Source: Aurantiochytrium sp. KH105 (Eukaryota; Sar; Bigyra; Thraustochytrida; Thraustochytriidae). From it: DNA of 64,000 nucleotides. Below are positions 57,162 through 64,000 of this stretch, one piece after another. A program made the translations under genes and the position numbers. The notes under the pieces were generated by a model. That model saw only the letters and a program-made list of their open reading frames with translations. It was not told where the DNA came from and ran no database searches. Within the stretch, counting starts at the first letter, position 1. Each line of letters starts with the position of its first letter. The stretch covers positions 682,001 through 746,000 of the forward strand of contig BGKB01000026.1 in the NCBI GenBank assembly GCA_003116975.1. Reading direction: 5' to 3'.

Positions 57162-58730
57162 CTATACGTAAGAAACCTCGTCCTTGTCGCCAATGACGAC
57201 ATCGGCATTTTCGTAGGTGGCAATTTCGTAGCCGCTCAAATCCAAGGAATGACTCGTTTCAAGTCTCAGAAAGTGGAACTCCTCTTCGTCTCCAAGTACG
57301 CCAAGACCTATCTCCCCATTTTGATGGCCGTAATGGTCTGACGAGGCTGCCGAATAGGCCTGAAGATTGCTTGCGTCTTGGTCCATGTGAGCGACTGCGG
57401 GGGTGGCTTCGAGGTGAGTGTATTGTTCCTGGTGGCCATGGTCGATTGTCGGAAAGCCTGCCTCGCTGCCTTGCGTGGGAAAAGTATTGTCATGAATGGC
57501 AGGGCAGTTGAGGTAGGCGTAAGCGTTGTCTTGAGGCAGGGCCTGAGGTTGTTCGTAGGGTTCTTGGCTGAATTCCTCATAAGTCCAGTGCGTTGCGACC
57601 AAGGACTCATTTGCCGGGTTGGAGGTTGTAACCGGAGGCGTGGTGTGTTCAACAGTAAGCTCTCCCCCACCCGAGTTGTTGAGTTCCATATCTTGTTCAC
57701 CAAGGTAATCGTTCGAGCGGGACCGGCGGCGCACGGAAGCCTCTTGAAAGGTACGATTTTCGAATTGACGCAACTCCGTAACGACGGAGTCCCCACGCGG
57801 ACGTTTGGACTCATGGGCCATGGAGACGTCATCAGACTCGCGGGAGCGCTTCCAGCCGCCCTCGGGGACCCTGATCAGCGACGAGATGTCGGGGACAAGG
57901 TGATCGACGTCAAAATCTGTAGTGTCCGAGATCGAGGCCATGGCATCCGACGCGTGGGGCTCGTAAGAGACGGATGTCGTTGCGCTTCCTGTATTCAAGT
58001 GCGCGAGGGCGTTGGGACCAGGGTGCGATTTGACACGCGTGGCGGCCGCTTCTTCGATCTTAAAGGTAATGTCGGAGGGCATGGGTGTCACCCGATACCC
58101 TTTAGTAAAGGTCTCTTCAATGGTTTCATTCCATTCGTAGTAGGCTGGAGCGCGTTGTGCGCGATCGATCTTTTTGGTGTTCTTCTTCTTGGTCTTCATT
58201 GTCCACGTTTTGGTGGAAAGATCGGCCGTTATGTTCGCAAAGTTAGCGTCGGTCGAGGTCCGGATGCGAAGGAAAAGCTCTTTGTGCGGGCCGGTAGGCT
58301 GATCGCGGTTGCCTTTGAAGCGCAGCAAGAAGAGGTCGGCGTCCGCGGCATGCTGAAAGATGTGCATGAACGTGAAGCGCGGGTACGTGCCGCCCAGGTT
58401 CTGGGCTTTGATGAAGCTCGCGCGCGCCCTGGCCGGGTCCACCTCGAAGACGAAGGTCTGCTCGACCTCCCTGTTGTCGCTGCGGCAGACCTGCACGCGC
58501 GCGCGCACGACCTCGCGCGCGGGGCCTCTGATTCGCACAATCGTCGTCTGCGTGCTGGCCCCGGCCTCCGCGATGTACACATGGCAAAACGGGTGCTGCT
58601 CCACCACCGCCGCCGGCGCTTGCTCGCGCTCCTGCTCTCGTCGCGCCTGCCCCTGCTGCTGCTGCTCCTGCCGGCGCGCCCCGCTCGCGGCCCCGCTCGC
58701 GGCGCCCGGCCGCCCGTGCGTGGCGGTCAT
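57162..58730 (-). CDS. Unrecognised protein, possibly a nuclear regulator
   Basis: A 522-residue protein that I do not recognise. A Gln/Arg-rich start (residues 1-40) is followed by a beta-strand-rich region at about 45-175 (HPFCHVYIAEAG, TIVRIRGPAREVVRARVQVC, ADLFLLRFKGNRDQPTG) that looks like a compact sandwich. A Lys-rich segment near 178-190 (MKTKKKNTKK) and a bipartite KRSRESDD...KRPRGD near 290-310 resemble nuclear localisation signals. The C-terminal 200 residues are polar, rich in Gln, Tyr, His, Asp and Glu, as in transcriptional activation regions. The layout of a beta domain, NLS and acidic-polar tail suggests a DNA-associated regulator, by inference only. The start is the ATG at 58730. 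Confidence 0.7.
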   Translation of the reverse strand: MTATHGRPGAASGAASGARRQEQQQQGQARREQEREQAPAAVVEQHPFCHVYIAEAGASTQTTIVRIRGPAREVVRARVQVCRSDNREVEQTFVFEVDPARARASFIKAQNLGGTYPRFTFMHIFQHAADADLFLLRFKGNRDQPTGPHKELFLRIRTSTDANFANITADLSTKTWTMKTKKKNTKKIDRAQRAPAYYEWNETIEETFTKGYRVTPMPSDITFKIEEAAATRVKSHPGPNALAHLNTGSATTSVSYEPHASDAMASISDTTDFDVDHLVPDISSLIRVPEGGWKRSRESDDVSMAHESKRPRGDSVVTELRQFENRTFQEASVRRRSRSNDYLGEQDMELNNSGGGELTVEHTTPPVTTSNPANESLVATHWTYEEFSQEPYEQPQALPQDNAYAYLNCPAIHDNTFPTQGSEAGFPTIDHGHQEQYTHLEATPAVAHMDQDASNLQAYSAASSDHYGHQNGEIGLGVLGDEEEFHFLRLETSHSLDLSGYEIATYENADVVIGDKDEVSYV

Positions 58731-59937
58731 CGCGCGCCTGCAGCTCGCGTTGCCGTTCTGCCGCCAGGCCTTGCTCGCTCGCTCGGCGGGTTCCGCTCGA
58801 TTGGCGCCGCGCGTGCAGCCGCCTCCAGTATCTATCCCCTCCAGCTCGCTCGCCGCGGCTATCCTAGGCTGGACCTAGCGCCGCTTTCCCCGCTTCTTTC
58901 CGTCTTTTCCGGGCGCCTTCCCGCCTCTCCTCGCGACCCCGCCGGGACAAACGAAGCGCGCGCCCGGTTTGCCTGGCTGCTGCTGCTGCGTGCGCGGCGC
59001 GTCCGGGGCTAAAATCCCAGGCCGGCAGCCCGGTCGCGCGCGGCGCGGGAGCGCGAGGCGGGCGGGCGGGCAGGGCCGCGAGCGGAGTCAGGGCAGACCC
59101 GGCAGAGAGGCCGCGAGCCAGTTGGCTGCAGATGCAGAGGCGGGAGGAGAGGGGAGGAGAGGGGCGAGAGGATGGGAGGGAGGCAAGCTCGGTTCCCGCG
59201 ACAAACCCGCGTCGCCAGCCGCCTCCAGAGCGAAGCAGAGCAGAGCAGAGCAGGGCAGAGCAGGGCAAAGCAAAGCCAAGCAAAGCGTAGCGAAGCAAAG
59301 CAAGCGCCGCGAGTCCCACCCGCGAGGAGATGCGAGAGACAGGCTGCGGCGCGATGAGGCGGGATAGGATAGAATGCGGGGAGATGAGAAAGATCCTGCG
59401 AGCTCGCCGCCTCGTCCCCGTGCCGACCGCGGCTAAAAGCAGGTGCTCGAGGACGGCGAGCGCGGCGGCGCGTCCCCATTTCACTGCATCGCCTTGTGCC
59501 GCGCCGCGCCGGCTCGCAGCAGCCAGCTGCAGCACGTCGAGGACGGGGAGGTGCATGAACGAGTGTGGAAAAGTGAGGGTTGAATGAAGTGCGACGATAT
59601 GTCTTGGGTTGGCTTGGTTGCCAGGAGTGCTGAGGCGAGTGAAGTGATCGAGGCGGCGGGGTGAGCCAGTCCTGACTGCAGCAGATGCGGTGCGGCGGCA
59701 TCCGAGCGAGGTGCTCGCACCGTCGCAGCTCGCGGCCGCGGCGATGCGATGCGATGGGATGAGATGCGAGAGAAGCGCACAAGAGAACGCGAACGCGACG
59801 ACGGCGGCGCGACGAATAGGGACAGCCCCCGAGCGTCGCGTCGCCTGGCTCGGCCGTGAATGGATTGAAAAGTAAATCCCCACGTCGCCAGGCTCGCAGC
59901 GCAGATGCACAAAGAAGCCAACTCGGCGATCGTCGCA

Positions 59938-59970
59938 CGGCACGGCACGGCACGGCACGGTATGGCATGG
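59938..59970. repeat. (GGCAC)n/(GGCAT)n repeat
   Basis: Pentamer run changing from GGCAC to GGTAT/GGCAT. Confidence 0.85.
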
Positions 59971-60068
59971 CGCACGAGAGTGGGCGCGCGACGCCTCTGA
60001 AGAGTGAAAATCCGGGGAGATGAGAGAGACGCGGGCGACGGACGACGAGCCTCAAATGACTCACTGGT

Positions 60069-60110
60069 CACTCACTCGCTCGCTCGCTCACTCGCTCACT
60101 CACTCACAGA
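60069..60110. repeat. (CTCG/CTCA)n repeat
   Basis: Tetramers CTCG and CTCA alternate over about 40 bp. Confidence 0.85.
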
Positions 60111-60706
60111 GTCAATGAGCCAGTCAGGCAGCCAGGAGAAGCAGCGGTGCACTGCAATCGACTATCACCCGCCATGTAACTTGCTTTCAAGTTCCCGCCC
60201 ACAAAGGCGTGTTTGTGTCGAGAATCCTGGCCCAGCAAGCGCGGTCCCCTCGATTCTTCCTCCAGCCGCGACCCCCACGCCGCTTCTCTACGCGCGGTGC
60301 GAGCTGCCAGCTGCTGCAGCTGCTGCTCGCGCGGATTCCAGATCGCCAGTGGAGCTGCGGCTGCGCTGCAGGTGCAGCTGCAGCTGCAGCTGTAGCAGGC
60401 AGGCAGGCCGTTGGCCGCAGTCGCGCCCGCGCCTGCCTGGCTGATCGCAGCGCAGCGAGACGAAGACAGCAGAGTGTGCGAGTGTACACTCGCCAGTGCA
60501 CACCCTCTGCTGGTTGTAGATCGCCAGCGCAGCGGGGGAGCACACGGGGACCACTGCGGGGGACGCTGCGCCTGAGTCTCCGCATGAGGAGAGGGGGGCC
60601 ACGGATAACTCTCCCAGCAAGGCTGAGTCCCTGCCCCCTCTGCCCTCCCCCCCCCCCCCCGACCTCGAAGGGGACCCGCCGCCCGGGGCCGGATCCGGAG
60701 CAGAAC

Positions 60707-60988
60707 CGGGGAAACCCAAGTTGACCGCGGCAAAGATTCGCCAAGATTCGATCTTGCCTGTCTGCTTGTCTTGTCTGTCTGTGCCTGGTGCATCCACCTG
60801 GCTGCTAGATCATTGCGACCGTGGCTTCGGCCGTAGCCAAGCGCAGCCCAGCACCCTCGACGGACCTCTTGCTAGTGCATAAGTATAAACTTCTTTCATC
60901 TAGATAGGCTTGGTTGTGATTTTTTATTTTGCAGTCTAGGGCCTAGGGCCTAGGTGGTGTGAACGAGCTAGCAGCGCCGTCTACGACC
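60707..60988. repeat. Left copy of terminal duplication (3' flank)
   Basis: From GGGAAACCCAAGTTGACC to GGTGGTGTGAACGAGC this flank matches 63660-63939, with scattered substitutions and small indels. It carries the CCTAGGGCCTAGG palindromic element just after the gene's stop. Confidence 0.85.
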
Positions 60989-62149
60989 TTACTTGCGGCC
61001 GCGGCGAGGGTTGCGCTTAGCGCTGCGACCTTGTTTTGCGCTGCTGCCTGGCATAGTGTTGCACCTGGCCATGTGCATATTGAACATCTCCTCGAACCGG
61101 GTCCTTTCTGCGGGAGCGAGGGCCTTGAACTTCTTGAAAACGCCTTCCGCAGTCTGCTCCTCGTCTTCGCGGGCGCGCTTGGGGAAGAGCTGGAGTTGGT
61201 TCAACGAGTGGCTCACGCGCGACGTTGCGGACGGCTCACTCTTGATACGGGGCGTCAGGCGATTCATGGACTTGTTCCTATCGAAAATGTCCCCTAGAAT
61301 CGAAGGATCAAAGCAAGACACTTCCGGGCAGTTCCCATTGTTGAAGGAGTCCTTCAACGCGCGAAGATCGCGCACGTACTTGTCCTGAACAGTCTTGATA
61401 ATCTTCTCGTTGTCAATCCTGGAGGGGGGCTCGTTTCTGCTTCTGGCTTTACCGTACTTGACGTTCGGCTTGGATTTGATCTCGACCTCCATCGCCTCGC
61501 TTGCTGCTCTCTTATCGTCAAAGAACTGGAAGTCGTACGTACCAACGCGGTTCTTTCGGTTTGCCTTGAGCAAGACGAGAATCAGCTGATCTTGATCGCG
61601 TACAATACACTCTGCCTCGCCGATAATTGGCGTTTCGTACGACTTCACCTGGTATGATCTCGATCCGGCGCGTCTGTCAAAGGTAATCCCTTGCCTTACG
61701 CCGAACTGCGCCTTCTTTCCCGTCACGTCAAGTCGAAGATTGTTCAGTGGGAGCGTGTTAGAGTACTTGAGCACGATTGCAAACTCTGCCAGCTGTGCAT
61801 TTTCCTTGCAGATAGTCTTGGGTGGCGCCTGCTTGATCACAAAGGACTTGGCGCCTGTCGATCCCATCAGAAGAGCCGTAGCCTCCTCGTCGTTCTCCAT
61901 GCTGGGAGGCGCTGGGGCGTCTTCAGGTGGCTCACTCGCAGCTGTACTGGCAGAATGAGACGCAAACGAGACGCCGTCCAATTTGCACGTCTCTTCAGCA
62001 TCATGTGCAGACGCAGCGCTCAAAATGAATTTTCCCTCTTCTTCGGAAAAGTGTTCGTGTTTACCTGCCTCACAGTCGGATAATGGTTCCATGTCAACAG
62101 CAGACACCGCTTGGAGGGGAATAGGTTCGTGATAAGAGTCACTGGACAT
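60989..62149 (-). CDS. Unrecognised, probably nuclear protein; tandem paralogue follows
   Basis: A 386-residue protein of unknown family. The first 100 residues are acidic and disordered. Residues ~105-225 look beta-rich (LAEFAIVLKYSNTLPLNNLR, DQDQLILVLLKANRKNRVGT, YDFQFFDD). A charged helical part follows, with KIIKTVQDKYVRDLRALKDS and CPEVSCFDPSILGDIFDRNK, then FKKFKALAPAERTRFEEMFN. The C-terminus is very basic, SAKRNPRRGRK, a likely nuclear or nucleolar signal. Lys/Arg clusters also occur at PKRAREDEE. The start is the ATG at 62149; the frame upstream to 62203 has no ATG. The C-terminus is conserved in the partial gene at 63940-64000. Confidence 0.7.
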   Translation of the reverse strand: MSSDSYHEPIPLQAVSAVDMEPLSDCEAGKHEHFSEEEGKFILSAASAHDAEETCKLDGVSFASHSASTAASEPPEDAPAPPSMENDEEATALLMGSTGAKSFVIKQAPPKTICKENAQLAEFAIVLKYSNTLPLNNLRLDVTGKKAQFGVRQGITFDRRAGSRSYQVKSYETPIIGEAECIVRDQDQLILVLLKANRKNRVGTYDFQFFDDKRAASEAMEVEIKSKPNVKYGKARSRNEPPSRIDNEKIIKTVQDKYVRDLRALKDSFNNGNCPEVSCFDPSILGDIFDRNKSMNRLTPRIKSEPSATSRVSHSLNQLQLFPKRAREDEEQTAEGVFKKFKALAPAERTRFEEMFNMHMARCNTMPGSSAKQGRSAKRNPRRGRK

Positions 62150-63659
62150 TGGAGCAGCAACGCCCGCTTTGACGCCTACTGCTTCAATCCGTCCAAACGG
62201 CACGCTCTTGCGTCCAAATGGCCGTGCAGGTTTTGCCGCGCGAAAGTAAGGGAGTTGTGCGCCTTCTCAATTCCTCCCTTACCAGGTCTTTCCAGAGACT
62301 CCGTCTTTCTTGCGACGCTTACTTCTTCGCTGCCTCCTCGGCGCTGGACCAGCAGCCGCGCGCGCTACCCACGCGCTTCTCGTGGACGCTAGCCGACTTT
62401 CGCGCGCGAGCCCCGCCTCGATCGGTGTCCGCTATCCCGCCCGGGGCCCGCCCCGCCCGCCCGTGCTGTTGGCTTGCCTTGCCCTGCCTTGCCTTGCCTT
62501 GCCCCGTCTTGCCCTGTCTTTCCTCAGCTGCTTTTTCGCCGCTGCGTTACGGGTTTGCCGGCGCGCCGCCGCCGCAGACACGGCCGCAGGGCCTGATCGC
62601 GAGGCGCTCTCGATTTTCGTGACATGAAAACCAAGCCGCGCTCTCGCGGTGTGGCCAGGACACGAAAATTTGAGAGCGGAGAATCATCGTTGACTCGGGG
62701 GATCTTTGGGTCAAACATGAATCCCCGATCTGCCGAAGGGAATGACCGCGGGCACCGTCGGTCCACGCGAGGACCCCTTTAATTAACGGGATCGGTGCGG
62801 GAAGACGGGATTGCTTTTGCGTGGTACGTACCGTATTGCTTACGTCTTGTGCAAAGGAGGGTGTGGAGCTGCGTCGTTGTGTCAGTCGCAAAAGGTCGCA
62901 CGACAACAGAACGCGGGCGATTTGGAGGGAAACAGTAGGAGAGGCAACGAGAGAAAGCCCACGTTGATGGAGCGATAGCGCCTCGTCTCTGATCGCAAAC
63001 ACAAAGCCGCCATGGACGCGCACACGCAAGAGCTTGTCGCGGAAGCGAGCGTCTGCTCCGTGGCGAGCCTTTATCCTCGGCGTCGACCACGCAAAGCGTG
63101 AAAAAGCCCAAGCCAAGGGTCGAAAATCGAAAGAGCGCTCGACCCAAAGCACAGAGACGCCCACGGCGACGGCGACAACGGTCTCGAAGTGCCTCCGGAA
63201 GCACCCAATCTGATGCCAACACAAACGAAAACAGCAACAACGATGATGACACTGACTCGTTAGTGTACTCCGAGGATGAGTCTGGCGAGTTCTATAGGTT
63301 TGCACAGGACGAGAAAACAACAAGAAGCAGAAGCCAAACAAGCTCAAGATGCTCTTGATGTCAGGCAAGCCGAGAGAGATGCAGCGTTCGCGACCATTGA
63401 GCTTGCTGAGACAAAGTTAAAGTCGAAAAAGCGCAACGTTGCGCCAAACGTAGTAGAAAAAAGGCGAGAAAATCAAACAGTGCAGGTGGCGGAGCAGGGG
63501 ACGAGAGCGACGTGGCAGAACACGGCAGAACAAAAGAAAAAGGCAGCGCGATTGAAGCGAAATAGCATTGCCGAGCTTACGACGGAGCAGAAACAGCTCC
63601 ACGCGTGGCGAGGGCGCCCTCGGGCTAACTCCCCCCGCGAGGCTACATCTGGCCGCAGC
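62150..63659. other. Spacer between paralogues, with a possible gene remnant
   Basis: This region lies upstream of the 386-residue protein gene. It holds a CCTTG-type run at 62474-62512 and a stretch at 63012-63660 with coding-like character in two frames (listed separately). Confidence 0.5.
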
Positions 63660-63676
63660 CCGGGAAACCCAAGTTG
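63012..63676 (+). pseudogene. Possible gene remnant coding a basic, coiled-coil-like protein
   Basis: One frame without an ATG (63098-63355) reads KKPKPRVENRKSARPKAQRR and later DDDTDSLVYSEDESGEFYRF. The sense then seems to move to another frame (63276-63674) with KQQEAEAKQAQDALDVRQAE and QNTAEQKKKAARLKRNSIAE, Lys/Glu/Gln/Ala-rich and helix-like. The shift falls near 63300-63330. It could be a broken gene, a gene with a very short intron, or chance open frames; the amino-acid composition makes chance less attractive but not excluded. The last bases overlap the right copy of the terminal duplication. Confidence 0.3.
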
Positions 63677-63939
63677 ACCGCTGGCAAAGTTTCGCCAAGA
63701 TTTGATCTTGCCTGTCTGTCTGTGCCTGGTGCAGCCACCAGTGCCAGCAATCACCTGCCAGATCACTGCGACCGTGGCTTTGGCCATTGCCAAGCGCAGC
63801 GCAACAACCTTGACGGACCTCTTGCTGGTGTAGGTAGACCTCGTAGGCTTGGTTGTGAATTTGGTTATGAATTTCTATTTTGCAGTCTAGGGCCTAGGGC
63901 ATAGGTGGTGTGAACGAGCTTGCAGCACCGTTTACGACC
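63660..63939. repeat. Right copy of terminal duplication (3' flank)
   Basis: Matches 60707-60988, including the CTAGGGCCTAGGG element and GGTGGTGTGAACGAGCT directly before the paralogue's stop codon. Confidence 0.85.
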
Positions 63940-64000
63940 TTACTTACGACCGCGGCGAGGATTGCGCTTAGCGCTGCGATTTAGATGAGCGTTACTGCCT
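63940..64000 (-). CDS. Tandem paralogue of the 386-residue protein, 3' end only
   Basis: The minus strand reads GSNAHLNRSAKRNPRRGRK then TAA (63940-63942). The last 12 residues are identical to the end of the protein encoded at 60989-62149, and the preceding residues are partly similar. The stop codon context and 3' flank are also shared. The remainder of the gene lies beyond the window, so its integrity cannot be judged. Confidence 0.8.
   Translation of the reverse strand, partial: GSNAHLNRSAKRNPRRGRK

Larger units (their letters stand above)
58731..60988. other. Repeat-rich spacer, 2.3 kb
   Basis: This region lies upstream of the 522-residue protein gene and downstream of the 386-residue protein gene. 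It holds an AGCAG(A/G)GC array at 59226-59300, GGCAC/GGCAT at 59938-59970, CTCG/CTCA at 60069-60110, a 14-C run at 60647-60660, and the left copy of the terminal duplication from about 60707. Long frames here are translations of repeats. No gene was recognised. Confidence 0.55.

Noticed and set aside
58864-59958. A 364-codon minus-strand frame
   Set aside because: Its product is mostly a translation of AGCAG/GGCAC-type repeats (runs of ALLCSALL type), with no conserved motif.
62547-63368. A 273-codon minus-strand frame
   Set aside because: No ATG-supported conserved domain; it overlaps the more coding-like plus-strand stretch and has a Ser/Arg/Phe-rich composition typical of chance frames.

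Overview
This window is nuclear DNA from a eukaryotic protist. Genes are long, uninterrupted and apparently intronless, and both strands are used. Intergenic spacers are GC-rich and full of short simple repeats. The gene set (intraflagellar transport protein IFT122, HOPS/CORVET subunit VPS16, a P4 phospholipid flippase, a HECT ubiquitin ligase, a PPR protein, a TMTC-type membrane protein, a carotenoid oxygenase and a putative mitochondrial enoyl-CoA hydratase) fits a flagellated heterotroph. The intron-poor, GC-rich layout suggests a thraustochytrid (Labyrinthulomycetes, stramenopiles). That assignment is inference and no marker gene here proves it.

Layout: 1-2322 holds the 3' part of a double DJ-1/PfpI gene converging on an enoyl-CoA hydratase gene. 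4149-9767 holds a serine-rich WD40-like gene converging on a remarkable 1081-residue GTPase with MIB/HERC2-like and triplicated uncharacterised domains. 11297-14782 is an RCC1-HECT ubiquitin ligase. 15690-18541 is a tandem duplication of a two-TM protein gene, with gene fragments between and behind the copies. 18837-23294 is a P4-ATPase. After a 2.6 kb repeat-rich spacer, 25921-30440 is a divergent pair (membrane-anchored methyltransferase and VPS16). 31092-36894 is a proline-rich acidic protein converging on a PPR protein. 38136-41859 is a carotenoid oxygenase converging on a TMTC-like protein. 42804-48658 is IFT122 converging on formate-tetrahydrofolate ligase. 49969-53094 holds a small membrane protein and an MscS-type channel. 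55764-58730 is a sulfotransferase-like gene converging on an unrecognised protein. 60989-64000 is an unrecognised, probably nuclear, protein gene and the 3' end of its tandem paralogue, cut by the window edge.

Most genes form convergent pairs separated by only about 100-340 bp, with wider spacers of 0.8-2.7 kb at 5' ends. The most unusual content is the GTPase architecture; the 15.7-18.5 kb tandem array, where flanks are nearly identical but the transmembrane hairpins have diverged, with fragments matching the nearby flippase and methyltransferase genes; the tandem paralogue at the right edge; and the duplicated FY...KYG modules in the proline-rich protein. No rRNA, tRNA, CRISPR array or complete transposon was recognised.
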